A DNA stretch of 64,000 nucleotides from Hyaloraphidium curvatum. Taxonomy: Eukaryota > Monoblepharomycota > Hyaloraphidiomycetes > Hyaloraphidiales > Hyaloraphidiaceae. Position numbers and translations under genes: made by a program. Below the pieces are notes generated by a model that ran no database searches, was not told the DNA's origin, and was given only the letters and a program-made list of their open reading frames with translations. Positions 19,011 to 30,341 of this stretch are shown in pieces. How positions within the stretch are numbered: the stretch's first letter is position 1; every line of letters begins with the position of its first letter. The DNA lies in NCBI GenBank assembly GCA_025558095.1, contig JAIVFI010000040.1, forward strand, positions 1 to 64,000. The letters are read 5' to 3'.

Positions 19011-19791
19011 GTCACGGCGGACTGCGGGGATCGGACGACCCGGTGGGGGGGGCGGTCTTTGGATGCCGTCCCGCGGGAGGGGAGGCGGGAAAACGTGGGC
19101 ATGGAAAGTGGTGGGATACCTATGTCATTTGTAACATTGGAGATGGACGATTGGTGCCGATCGAGCCCGTGGCTCGACCTCTGCCCGCGGCCGGATCGTC
19201 CCGTTTCCTGGCTCCCGCGCCCGCCCCGAACCGGCCGGGACCTTCGGATCGGACATCCATCGAGCTGCTCCGACGGTCGGGAGCGCCGGCGCGCGCATCG
19301 GCCGCCCGGTGCGAAACCGGATCTCGAGGGCGGTGCCCGGCGGGGAGGCGGACGCGGGGTAGGGGGTGGCGGACCCCCCGGATCGCGCATGGCCCGCCAC
19401 CGGCACGCTCGCGGGATTGCATTCGCTGTCCATTGATCCGCAATCCACCGTAACCGAGGCGGGGGGCTGCAGATGCCGGCGCGGGTGGGTGTCCCCGGCC
19501 GCCGCCAGATTTGCCGCCCCCCGCATCGGCCACTGGCTGGACCGCATACCGCAGGCCACGCCGCCCCCGCGCCTCGACGTTCCGACGCCGGCCACCGACC
19601 GCGGTGCCCATCCGACCCGAGCGCGCACGGCGAACCCGCTCCGAGCCGCGATTCGCCGCGGCCGCCCGTCTCCCGGAGACGCGGGGTGCGGTCCGGAACG
19701 CCGACGTAGGTCGTTCCGATCCCGATCCCAGCCGCGCGCAGATCGAACGCCCCACTGCCCTGTGCCTTGCGCCCCCCGCACGCACCGGACG
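19011..19791. other. Spacer between array genes D and E
   Basis: About 780 bases; nothing supportable seen on either strand. Confidence 0.5.
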
Positions 19792-20454
19792 ATGCCCAAG
19801 TCGCCCGCCCGCCGCGCGCCCCGCGGGTCGCGCGCCGGCCACGCCGTGCGCCGCCGGGCCGCGACCCCGCCACACGGCGCCGCGCGCAGCATCGCGGGGA
19901 TCACCTTCCCCCTGCGCGTCTCCCTCCCGCTGCCCCCCTCGTTCCCCTCCTCTTCCTCCCACCCTCCTCACCTCACCTCGCCTCCGCACTCGCCCGGCGC
20001 GACCGACCCCCTCCCGGACCCCATCGTGCCCCCCGGGGACCCATCGGCGCTCGCCACGGCCCTCGACTCGCGCTTCGCCCTCTCCCTGCTCGCCTCCTCC
20101 TCCTCCCTCGACGCATCGGTGCTGGGCTTCGTCCCGGACCCCGTCGTCCCCGCGCCCTCCTTCGTCTGCCTGTCCCCCACCCCCTCCTCCTCCTCCTCCT
20201 CCGACCAACCCCCGGCGGAAGTCCGCCGCACGGGGTCGGATTCCACCCTCCGCTCGCCCAGCCCGCGCTCCGGGTCCCCGGGGGGCGGCGACCCGTTCGG
20301 GTTCGGGTTCGGGTTCGGGTGGCAGGGCGGGGAGGGCGACGACGGGGTGGATTGGGACGCGCTGCTGGCGTGCGACTGGACGCTCGCCCCCGCGGGGCAG
20401 GACAGCGGGGGCGCGGAGCTGTTCGACGTCGGGAGCTGGGTGGGTGCGCGGTGA
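19792..20454 (+). CDS. Array gene E: cluster-less member
   Basis: 220 residues from ATG 19792. The N-terminus is Arg/Ala-rich (AGHAVRRRAATPP), followed by the array motif GITFPLRVSLPLPP at the same relative place as in A-D. A Ser/Pro-rich middle contains a GFGFGFGFG run coded by a GGGTTC repeat. The C-terminus is acidic and aromatic (GDDGVDWDALLACDWTL), like an activation segment. No zinc cluster can be read in frame. One out-of-frame stretch near 19845 resembles the PCAAC part of gene A, hinting at a cluster destroyed by frameshift. No function can be assigned. Confidence 0.5.
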   Translation: MPKSPARRAPRGSRAGHAVRRRAATPPHGAARSIAGITFPLRVSLPLPPSFPSSSSHPPHLTSPPHSPGATDPLPDPIVPPGDPSALATALDSRFALSLLASSSSLDASVLGFVPDPVVPAPSFVCLSPTPSSSSSSDQPPAEVRRTGSDSTLRSPSPRSGSPGGGDPFGFGFGFGWQGGEGDDGVDWDALLACDWTLAPAGQDSGGAELFDVGSWVGAR

Positions 20455-21165
20455 TGTGGGGGGCTTGATGTCGGGCGGGAAGGGACGGGGATCAGGGTGT
20501 GATCGGGATCTGGGGGGCCCAGGAGGGGGCGTGGGTGCGGAGAGGGCGGGTGTGAAGATCTGTGTCCGCTCGTCAACCTGTTCTACCCGTTCCGTGGCCA
20601 AGTGTGTGGCCTGTTCGGTGCGGTCTCCCACGGCGTCCTCCAGGCTTCCGGTTTCCGCGCCTTCCACCGCCCTCTGCCCCCCGAAGCCGAGCCCGGTATC
20701 GGGGCACAAAGTAGGCGCGGACACGCATTTATATCCCGTAACATCGCGGACGGGGGCGGACCCTCCCCCGGACCCCGGGGTGTGGCGAAGCAGGGGCGGT
20801 CGCGGTGCCCGTTACATCGTCGTGGGGCGGCGACCCGTCCCTCCAGCGCGACCAAGGCCGCGCAGCGTAACGTAAAGCGGAACCTGGGCTCGCTCATGGA
20901 GAACGGCGATCGCATCGCGTCTTCTGTCCCCACGGGCATCACGTGCCCTCCCCCCCGCCCCGCGGGCCCTGCTCCCCCCGCCGTCCTCCTCATCGATCGA
21001 CCCTGTTTTTCCCGTGGATTGGCGGGGGATCGATCGACGGGGGGCGGGGGCCTCGGCCGGCCGTGTGCGGAGCATCTGCGATCCCGACCCCAGGAAACGG
21101 CCCGCAATCTCCCACCTCTTCCCAACTCCGAACCCCGCGACCTCCTCCTTCCCGCCCGGGACAAA
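20455..21165. other. Spacer between array genes E and F
   Basis: About 710 bases; no gene, RNA or repeat recognised. Confidence 0.5.
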
Positions 21166-21817
21166 ATGGCCTGCGTGAGTCCTCCCCCTCCCCATCGGGA
21201 CGGCGCGGCGCAAGCTGACCCGCGGACCGCAGTCGGCCTGCCGCAGGAACAAGCGCCGGTGCGACGGCGACGGCCTCTCGGCGTGCGCGCGGTGCCGCAT
21301 GCGCGGGATACCGTGCGACGTGACGGCGCCCCCCGAACCGAGGCGGGACAGGACGAGGGAGAGGGAGAGGGAGCGGGAGAGGAGGAGGAGGATGGAGGGC
21401 GGGGAGGGGGCCAGCCCCGCGTCGTCGGCCTCGTCCGGGGCTTCCCAGGTCTCCCTATCCCGCCCACCGGCCTCGTACCCTTTCGCGCCCCGCCCCGCGG
21501 CTCCCCCCGCCGCCGCGTCCCGGGAACCGCTCCCCCTCGCGGGGCTCCCGCCGGGCGCGCGGATCGTGTGCTGCGACCTCGGCGCGGGGCCGGTGTGGGT
21601 GGTGCTGGCGCCCGGGACAGCGACGGTGGCGCATGCCGATCCGGGGGCGCGGGAGGAACGGTGGGCGGAGGAGGAAGCGGATGAGGAGGAGGAGGAGTTC
21701 GAGGAACGGGAGGGGGAGGGGGACGAGCAGCCGGGGCTGGCGAGGGACGCGGACCCGTACGTCGGGTGGGCGCTCGCGGATGCGGAGGAATGGGACGCGG
21801 CGGCGGAATGGGGGTGA
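21166..21817 (+). CDS. Array gene F: small Zn2Cys6 protein
   Basis: Model: exon 1 is nine bases (ATG GCC TGC, 21166-21174), the intron is 21175-21232 (GTGAGT...GACCGCAG, 58 nt) and exon 2 is 21233-21817; 197 residues. The spliced N-terminus gives M-A-C-S-A-C, RRNKRR, C, DGDGLSA, C-A-R-C, RMRGIP, C. This is a complete Zn2Cys6 cluster with spacing 2-6-7-2-6 and a basic contact loop. An Arg/Glu repeat follows, then Pro/Ala-rich sequence, a hydrophobic stretch (ARIVCCDLGAGPVWVVLAPG) and a strongly acidic region with EEWDAAAEW at the end. It is the clearest member of the array together with gene B. The tiny first exon explains why the cluster is invisible in unspliced frames. Confidence 0.75.
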
Positions 21818-22649
21818 TCGGCCCCCGAGCGGCGCGGGACTCTGGCTTTGGGGATCGGGCGCCGCACGGCACGGCGCGTTGACTTGGGCGGGGCTGTGGG
21901 TCGGATCGGCGCGGGCGGCCGCGTTTGGAGCGCGGGGAGCGCGACGTAACCTTACCATGTTGGCATTCTCACCGTTGTAAACTTGGCTCGAGGGACGAAT
22001 TTGGCTTCGGGGTTCCGGGCTCGCCGCCGGGGACGGCCTGGGAAGCCTCGCGACCCTGGCAGGCTTGTCTTCAAAAAGAGACAATATCGGGGACAGAAAA
22101 GCGATTGTCACGCCGCATACATTAGCCGTTCCCGCGCGAGGGTGGTTTCGGCGGCCCGACCCCCGTTGCATCCGGCATCGCCCTTTCTTTGTGTGAAGTT
22201 CATATCCGCAGCACCAACGTCGGCCCGCACATCCCGGACCGAGCACCCATCCCGCCGTCTCCGCATGCGCACCAACTGGAGATGACCCTGCGCGCGTTCC
22301 GCGGGTCTGGAAGCGACGATCGCGGCCGACGACCGGGGGTACTCCAGCCACGGCGGCTGGTCTCGCTGACGCCCGGCCGCGCGCGTTCCCCGGCCGGTTG
22401 CGCACAGAACACCGGGCCGTCCCGCAGGAAGCTTCCCCAGAGCTTTTTGATGGACCTGCGGGGTGGCCGACGGGCGGATGTCGGGGGGAACGGGCCCGTT
22501 CCGCGGGCTTGGGACGCCGGCTGCGAGGCTCCGAGGACCCCCGGCAATCCCAGCCGCCCCCGGGCATGGTGCGAGCACCAAAGCCAAATCTCCGCGCGTC
22601 TCACAGCCATTCCCCGCTCAGGCAACCCCCGCGCGCCCCTCGGCGCACC
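21818..22649. other. Spacer between array genes F and G
   Basis: About 830 bases. The stretch around 21950-22130 is less GC-rich than its surroundings. No gene was recognised. Confidence 0.5.
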
Positions 22650-23600
22650 ATGGACCCGCTCCCCGACCCGTCCCGCGCCCCCGCCCGCGCCGGCCCCGCG
22701 CCCGCTGCGCCGCAACCCGCGGTGCTCGCACCAACCCCGGGCGGCCCCCCTCGCATCTCTCCGCCCCCGCAGGCATTATTCATCCCCGCCCCCGGCCCGA
22801 TCCCCGCCCCCGCGCCCGGCCGCCCCCGCCACGCGCACGCGGCCGCGATCCCGGCGGAGCACTACTCCCGCGGGGGTGCGGAGCGGTTCCGCTGCGTCGT
22901 GGGCGGGAGGCTGTTCGACCTCGATGCCGCGCTGGGCGCGGCAGAGGTGCGCGAGGGCGAGATGCGGCGGTGGGCGCACTACGCGCGGCCGCTGCGGGAG
23001 GGGCCGGGAAAGGAGGGCTCGAGGGGGCGGTTCGAGGTGCGTCCGGTGCTGCGGCGCCCGTAATGCATGCATGTGCTCATGCGCGCCGCGTGGCAGCACG
23101 AGTTCAACGTGCAGCTGTGCAAGCTGGTCACCCTGAACCCCTGGCTCGCCGGCGAGGACCGCGGCATCCGGAGCCGCATCGTCGAAGCGTACCGCAACAG
23201 CCACCCTGCCGGGCTGTTTGCGAGCCGCCGCGCCAAGCAGCGCATCCGGCGCGACCGGACGCGGTCCGCGGGCGCATCGATCGCGGGCAGCGCGGCGTCG
23301 AGCGCGTCGAGCAGCCCGACCATGGCGTGGGCCCATGCTACGTGGCCGCCGGTGCCGTGCATGCATCCCGATACGGTGGTGGGCAGCGCGCCGGCGATGC
23401 TGGTGTTTGGCCCGCCTCCTCCGACCGCGCTCGCCGGTGCGCCGGCCTCCCCGCCGGCCGCGCGTTCGCCCCCTTGCGTCACCGTGCCCTGGACGATGCA
23501 CCGCGCGGTGCCCATCCCTCCGAACCGATCCCCTTCGCTGGACATGCTCGCCGCCGTCGCGCTCGGGACTGATCGCCCTCCGGACTCGCGCGCACAGTGA
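22650..23600 (+). CDS. Gene G: unknown proline-rich protein at the end of the array
   Basis: Model: exon 1 22650-23036, intron 23037-23096 (GTGCGT...GTGGCAG, 60 nt, contains an in-frame stop), exon 2 23097-23600; 296 residues. The N-terminal 75 residues are Pro/Ala-rich with PPRISPPP...FIPAPGP, faintly like the FP-x-V-x-x-LP motif of the array. A more ordered part follows: RCVVGGRLFDLDAALGAAEVREGEMRRW, then across the junction HEFNVQLCKLVTLNPWLAG and a basic segment ASRRAKQRIRRDR, which could bind nucleic acid or act as a nuclear signal. The tail is Ser/Ala/Pro-rich. I do not recognise the family, and membership of the array family is uncertain. Confidence 0.5.
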
Positions 23601-24021
23601 CTTTGCACCCTCATTCAATCGACCGCATGCCGCACGCACCCATACCCAATGTAGTTTGCCACCGCCGTAGCACCCCATAGCATTCCCTGTAGATAGCAAG
23701 TTGATTAGCCAACCGTGTCCGTCTGTGCCGCGAGACCGCAGCTGTCAGACTGTGCCATGGGGGTGAATCGTGCGCAGGGGCGTAGAGGACCATGTCGGCA
23801 CGGGGGCAGAAAACAAGCATCTCGTTGGTTCCCAATTCATGGATGTCGCACCCCTGGTCCCTGTCCGAACATCCGGGACCCACGGCGGGCGGCTTCTACT
23901 CGAGGGCTCTTTGAGGTCGGGCCCTGCGGCCGCCGCCCACTCCCACTCCCCAACCGCCTTCGTTCCGACCGCCGCCAACCCCTCCGAAGCACCTCGGGCC
24001 CCGCCGACCGCTACTCTGCCC
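23601..24021. other. Spacer upstream of the hydrolase gene
   Basis: About 420 bases, less GC-rich at 23660-23720. The frame of the next gene is open upstream to 23770, so its start could lie further 5' than annotated. Nothing else is seen. Confidence 0.45.
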
Positions 24022-26996
24022 ATGGCGTCAGGCGCCGACGATCCCGTGCTCGCCGCGGGCGCCGACGTCGCGGAGCGCGTGGCGGACGCGATCCCCGCCG
24101 TGCCGGACGCGTCGCCCGACGGCGACCCGCTCCCCGCGACGGTCGACAAGATCGCGCTGGGCCAACTGGAGAACCCGCCGGTGCCGCCGGGCGCGTTCGT
24201 GCCGTACGTCGACGTGGAGCAGCCGAAGCGGCGCGGGACGTACGTGCTCGGGGAGCTGGACGTGACGAAGGAGCGGGAGCCGTTCCCGCTGCCGCCGCCG
24301 CCGCGGTCTCGGGACGGGCAGGCGCTGCGGTCGCGGCTGCGGCTGTTTGCGCCCAACCCGCTGGCCGCGGAGAGCGCGTTCGCGACGACGGACGAAGGAC
24401 GCGCCCTGCTCGACGAGCTCATGGCCAAGAACGACGGACAGAAGTTCGACCCGCTGCCGACTTTCAAGTAGTGCGTTTGCGGCGCGCAGGGCTCTCCCAG
24501 GGGCCGGGGCTGACCTCCCGCCGGCAGCATGATGGGCCGCCGCTGGGAACGGTTCAAGAGCGGCGAGTACGCCGCCAGCAAGACCGCGTCGCGGCTTTGG
24601 ACGCTCTTCTTCATCTTCATCGGCCTCCTGTTCGTGGTCACGGCCATCATCAACCTGATCACCTCCCAGCGGGGCCAGGAAATCGACCAGGAAGCGGCCC
24701 AGGTGGCCATCTCCCAATGGGTCTTTGGCGTCGTCATCGTCATCATCCTGCCGTGGTTCTTGATGGGGCGCAATGTGGGGCTCTCGCGGTATCCCGCGGT
24801 GGCGTAGAGGTTTTGACGACGCTCCACAATTGCAGACCAGCTCGTTCGTCAAGTTCATCTTCCTCACGATCGACGTCTACGCCCTCTGCACCTTCATCAT
24901 CAACCTCGTCTTCCTGAAGCGCGGCATCCCGGCCTCGGAATGGTCGAGCAACGCCGAGTACAAGCAGGCGACGACCGCGCTGGGCATCACCGCCCTCGTC
25001 CTCATCCTGCTCTCGCTCATCAACTGGCTGCTCCTCACCAAGATCTTCCCCTGGGCCCTGGAATCGGGCAAGATCGACGACCGCACGGCGACCTGGATCT
25101 GGGGCATCAAGCCCGCGCCGGACATGCCCCGCTGGACCTACACCTACCGCATCTCCGAGGCCGGGACCTTCGGCTCCCTGCAGACCCGCACCTTCACGTA
25201 CAGGGGCCAGGTGCACCCGGCGAGCGGCCGCGCGCACGGGCTCGGGGAATGGCTCGACGACTCGGCGCGGGGCGAGTCGCTCATCGGCTTCTTCCGCGAC
25301 GGCGTGCCCCTGGCGCCCTTCAGCTCCACCATCTACGCCTCGGGGTCGGCGTTCACGGCCACCCGCATCGGGCTGTACAGGAACAACGGGGCGGCGTGGA
25401 ACGCGGGGCAGCTCAGCCCGCGGCGGGACCCCAACGGCGCGGCGGTCGGCGTGGCGGGGGTCGAGGTGTCGATCGCGGGGGCGTTCCAGAAGACGCTGCC
25501 CGAGGCGAGGATGGTCATGGAGCCGGCGTACGTGTCGCCCGAGAGCGAGAAGATGATGATGGAGCATATGGGGCAGGAGCTCAAGGCGGTGGCGAGCGAC
25601 GAGTGCGTCTGTGGGTGTCTTGAGGGCGAGCTGGCGCCAGATCGGGCCATGCTGAAGCAGCGAACGGCGTTGCAGGCTACATTCATGGCCTGTGGAACAC
25701 GTGCGAGACCGCCTTGGACGAGATTGGGTTGGTCTTGCCGGGTCGACACCGTCAGCAAAGCCACTGACCCGCGATCTCCAGGCAATTCAGGGCGCTGGGC
25801 GGCTATCCCAAGACGATCAAGTGGTTCGTCTTCGACTGGCCGGCCGGGCTGTACCCGTGGGCCTCCTTCTTCACCGTGCGCAGGATGAGCAAGGACCGGG
25901 GGGTGAAGGAGGACCTGCGGGACTTTGTCAAGCTCCTGACGAGGCAGGGGTTCCGCAAGTTCCACTTCATCGGGCATTCGTGGGTCTTGAGCCTGTTTGC
26001 GCCGTTCTTTTGCCGGAAAATGTGATCAATCGCTGCCAACAGGATGGGCTGCCGCATCACGTGCCACTTGACCGAGTTCATCGGCGAGCTCTTCCAACCT
26101 CTTCCAGAATCCGGAATCCCGGTCGACACCTCCCTCCCCATATGCTCGACGATCACGCTCATCCACGGCGAGATGGATCTGGTCGATGTGTGGCCGCTCG
26201 GGCACGCAGGCCGCCAGAGAGCTCGCTGATGCCCCTCTCCTCTCCAGTTCATCACCATCAAGTTCCCCATCCTCCGCCAATATTGCCCCGTCATCACCTC
26301 GTACACCGACGCGGCCGACCAGGCCCTCGACCTCGCTGAGCTCCTCACGGGCCGCCTGATGATGGGCAAGAACCCCGAGGCCTACTTCGTGGACCCGCTG
26401 TCGCGCAACGTCGGCGTCGGTTCCGCCTTCGACATCACGCAGGAGGCGCGGATCGAGCTCCAGGAGCTCGTGAAGCTCGACGGCGGGATTCCCGGGGCGC
26501 TGCCGGCCGGCGTGCTGGAGACCGCGCGGACCATGCACCGGACGGCGAGCGAGGCGGCCGCTTCCGCTTCGGGCGACGGCCACGTCTCCATCCCCATGGA
26601 CGATCTCGTCGCGGCCAGCGCGTCCGCAGCGCCGGCCACGTCGGCGGCGCCGGGTGACGAGCCCCAGTTCCGGCGCAACACCAAGTACGCCTCGGTGTCC
26701 TCGCTCAAGGAACCGCACGTCAAGATGTGGCTCGACCTGGACGTGATCGACAACTCCTTCCTCGACACCAACGCGTCCGCCGTGCGGCACAGCATCTTCG
26801 TGAGTCTTTTGATGCCGAACCGGGGCGAGCTTCCCCTGAATCTCCGCGCTCGCAGGTGCTGAACCGGAGCCTCATCGACGACATATCAGAGATCATCCTG
26901 AAGGGCCACCGCGCCGCGCAGCGGAGCCAACGCCTGATCCGCAGGACGGGAAACCTGTTCTACTTCCTCTGCGCGCCGTCCTTCGTCAGCATCTAG
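24022..26996 (+). CDS. Membrane-anchored alpha/beta hydrolase (DUF900-like), eight exons
   Basis: Model: exons 24022-24470, 24528-24774, 24836-25610, 25676-25727, 25782-25979, 26043-26187, 26248-26799 and 26856-26996; 852 residues. The N-terminal cytosolic stretch is followed by four membrane segments (LWTLFFIFIGLLFVVTAII; VFGVVIVIILPWFLM; FIFLTIDVYALCTFIINLVFL; ITALVLILLSLINWLLL). After a domain without recognised homology comes an alpha/beta hydrolase: YIHGLW (oxyanion HG), GQFRALGGYPKTIKWFVFDWP, FHFIGHSMGCR (nucleophile Ser about 574 in G-x-S-x-G) and QYCPVITSYTDAADQAL. That order matches DUF900-type hydrolases. The GHSMG motif exists only after splicing 25980-26042. Donors include GTTGGT (25728). 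The C-terminal tail is low complexity. It is a probable lipase or esterase of an internal membrane, with unknown substrate. The start is uncertain. Confidence 0.8.
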
Positions 26997-27248
26997 TGCA
27001 AATGGGCAGAGCCAAGAGAGGATATTCCCGGCGGCTTTGGGCACGGCTTTGTGTGCGGAAGCGTGAAGAATATGAGTTGAAGATACCCTAATCTCTGTCG
27101 CGAATACAGGCTGACTTCAGCTCACCCCACCGTGCGGAGAGACAGGCCGTCCAACCCCATCGAACCCGTGCTCCAGAAAGCAGCACCGACCGGCATCCCC
27201 CGTATCTACCCTAGTTCTAGAACGGAATACCCGCGGCCCGGATCGCCG

Positions 27249-30200
27249 TCACTCCTCTCCCGAGCTCCCCGGACCGACCAGCGGGATCTCGACCAGATCC
27301 TCCCGCGCCTGGAGCCCCTCTGCCGAACATCCGCGCGTCAGCCCGTCCCTCCACCCCCGCCCCGCACGGAACCCACCGATCTCCTTGACCGACAGCCCCG
27401 CCAGCGACCCCTCCAGCCCCCTCTCCACCGCCCCCCTCGCCCTGCTCTGGTCCACCATCCCCTTGAACACCCTGTGCAGCTCCCTGATCCACAGCCCCCA
27501 GCTGTCGGCCATGGTTCCGAGCCAGTTCAGGCACGTGAGCACGTCCTGCTCCGCGTCCTGGATCAGCGACGCGTAGCCGTCGGCGGCCTCGCTGCCCGGG
27601 GGGGAGCGCGCGAGCAGCTCGCGGTACCGGTTCTGGATCGCCAGGTGGAGGCAGCCGATCCGGAAGGCGGTGTTGACGTAGCCGATGCCGCAGTACATGA
27701 GGGAGGGGTTGTAGGCCATGATGTTGTCGAGGTTGCGCGTGTAAAGGATCGCCTGTGGGTAGCATTGTGTCAGTACTTGTTTTGCACCGGCCGACACAGC
27801 GACCCACGTCCGAAAGGCTGCTCGTGAACTTCTCCCCCAACCACCACTCGTCCACGATCCTGTGCATCTCCGTCACCGGCAGCACCCCGAAGCTCGTGTC
27901 CAGCTCCAGCCTCAGCGCGCGCATCTGCACCATGTTGAGTATCGGCAGGAAGCAGTAGCCCCAGTGCCCCGCCTCGGCGTGGTAGTAGGGCGCGACCTCC
28001 GAGACCTCGGCGCGCTCCTCGGCCGCGCGGTAAGGGGCGGGGAGCATCTCCATGCTGTCGGCGATGGTACGCCGCAGGCGCTCGAGGATGGCGTGGAGCT
28101 CCGCCGCCTGCGGGGAGGAGGAGGGGGGTGGCAGCGTGGACGGGCTTAGCCCGTGGGCCTTGAGGCGCTCCAGGAGGTCGTCCACCTCCTCCCGCAGCGC
28201 CCAGAAGCACACCGTGGCGGTGACCTCGCCGAACACGGGGGCCAGCTTGATCAGCGCGGCGGCGCGGTCGGGGTCGGAGGGGTCCATTTCGATCCAGGAG
28301 GTGTAGTCGGTGATGCGGAGCGGCGAGGGCGGGTAGGCGTCGGGTTCGAAGTCGTCGCGCGCCGAGAGCACGTCCCACACGCGGAAGGGACACTGCATCC
28401 GCACGTCGTTGCAGTCGCGGTAGGTCATGTTGGTCGCGCTGTGGCTGACCGAGCGAGCGAAGCTGTCCCAGAACATCAGCAGTCCGGACCAAGTTACCTT
28501 CAAGGAACGACGCACCTGCCAAGCATCACCAGTTGGAACGTCACCCTCCTCCTCTGCTCCCTCTCGATCCACTCTGCCACCCTATCCTCCCTCGACCCCA
28601 GTATCGGCCCGGCCGGCTCCCTGTCCATCTTCCACCTCCTCACCAGCGCAAACGCCACCCCGTACATCCCCCTGCCGAGCTTCCCCATCCCCGCCTGGAT
28701 GCACCACGTCGCGAGCAGCACGAGCCCCACCAGCGCCTCCATCTTCCACCGCGGCACCCTGTCCGGCCCCCCGGGCGGCGGCGGCGGCCCCGCGGCCTCG
28801 TTGTAAAGCTGCACCACGTGTCCCCTGCACAGGGCAAACAGCTCGCCCTCGAGGCGGCCGCGGTTGTCGCGGACGGAGGGGTGCAGCGCCCAGATGGCGC
28901 CGTTGAGGAGGACCGAGGCCAGGAGGAGCGGGTGCGCGGAGGGGTAGGTGCGTACGAATGTGTGGGGGTGCACGATGGGGAGCATGGGGTGGTAGCGGTC
29001 GAAGTAGAGGGCAAAGAGCTCGAACATGGCGGCTGGCGGGCAGCGGAGCGGTCAGCGCGGTGGTCGCGAATAAGGGCGGGGAGGAACTCACGGTCCTCGA
29101 GCCAGGTGGCCTTGCCGAAGCGCGGGCCGAGTAGGTTCCATCCTGTGCGGATGGGCGGCTCGGCGGGCACCTCGGACCTGGCCTCGGCGACCGAGACGAA
29201 GTCGTCAAAGTCCATCTCCATAGACGCCCCCGACGACGCGGGGGGCAGGTGGATCTTGCCCGGCCACCTGCGCGCCAGAAAGTCCGCCATGCGGTCCGCC
29301 GGCGGCGCGTCCGAGGGGGGCGAGGGGGTGTTGGGGTGCTCGGGGCCCGAGAGGCCAAATGCCGATGCGGGGACGGAAGGGAAGGAGTAGGTCACAGGGT
29401 GCTGCCCCGCCGCGAAGCCGACGAGGTCCAGCTGCTGCGACGGGCTGGGTATGGAGACCGAGGAGGCGGAGGAAGGGGAGCCGAGCGCGTTCGGGGCCAT
29501 GAGGCCGGCCGTGGCCAGGCTGGGGGTTCCGCGGGCCGACTTGATCGAGCCGTCGCCCGTGGTGCTGGACGGGACCGAGTCGGTCCCTTCCACGAGCTCG
29601 AAATCGTCCCCCGAAGAGGGCGAGTCGTCCGAGTCCTCATCCGACTCATCGCCCGAGCCCGACTCGCCCGGGCGGGCCCTGGAGCGTTTCCGACGGCCGG
29701 AGTTGGAAGGCTGGCTGGAGGCCTGCCTCGGGGTGTTGGTTTTGCGGTCCACAAAGACGCACACGAGGCCTCTGCAGGGCGGGAGGCCGTTGGGGCGGGG
29801 CGGCAGGCGGAGGAAGGTGGTGTCAGCGGTTGCCAGAAGGAGCGATACGCCGGGAAACGCGGCCGCCAGAATATTCCATCGCGTGCGAAGATATTCCGGC
29901 GGCTCTGGAGCGCGATGGAGCCCCCTCGACACGGCGATGGCGGCCGCCCGGCACGGCCGCCCCCTGCAGTCCCCGTCGACGGCCCCCGCCCCCCCACGCG
30001 ACGCACCTCGTGCGGCACATCTCGCAGGCGTCTTTTCCGTCCTCGGGGCCCTCGCAGAAGCGCTTCGAGGCCCTGCAGTTGACGCAGGCGATCTTGCGGC
30101 GCTCCGGCTTGGGCAGCGGGTCACGGTGCAGCGGGCCCTGGGTCGCGGCCCTCTGCGGCGCGCCGTCGTACACGCACACGACGCCCTTCAGCTTGCAGCG

Positions 30201-30341
30201 GCCGCACATCGGCAGCGCGGTGTCGCAGAAGCGGCGGTCGTCGTGGCAGCTGCGGCACGCGCGCTTCTTCGTGCGCGGCGGCCCCGCGGCCGCCCCGCGC
30301 CCGCCGCCCGCCGCTCCGCCGTCCGCGGCCGCCGCAGACAT
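27249..30341 (-). CDS. Fungal transcription factor with two successive Zn2Cys6 clusters
   Basis: Model: exons 30341-30007, 29771-29092, 29032-28516, 28462-27808 and 27752-27249; 896 residues. Two clusters lie in the first 115 residues. The first is C-R-S-C, HDDRRF, C, DTALPM, C-G-R-C, KLKGVV, C. The second is C-V-N-C, RASKRF, C, nine residues, C-E-M-C, RTRGLV, C. The last Cys of the second is supplied by exon 2 across a 235-nt intron, long for this window. An acidic Ser-rich linker follows. The fungal-specific regulatory domain begins at ELFALYFDRYHPMLPIVHPHTF, continues with GSFARSVSHSATN and C.DVRMQCP, and ends with AILYTRNLDN and NPSLMYCGIGYVNTAFRI. It is a nuclear DNA-binding regulator with unknown targets. 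Two tandem clusters in one protein are uncommon. Confidence 0.85.

Noticed and set aside
14464-20454. Many long proline-, alanine- and arginine-rich open frames on both strands
   Set aside because: At this GC content random frames are long. These overlap in several frames, lack domain motifs and have no consistent start or splice pattern.
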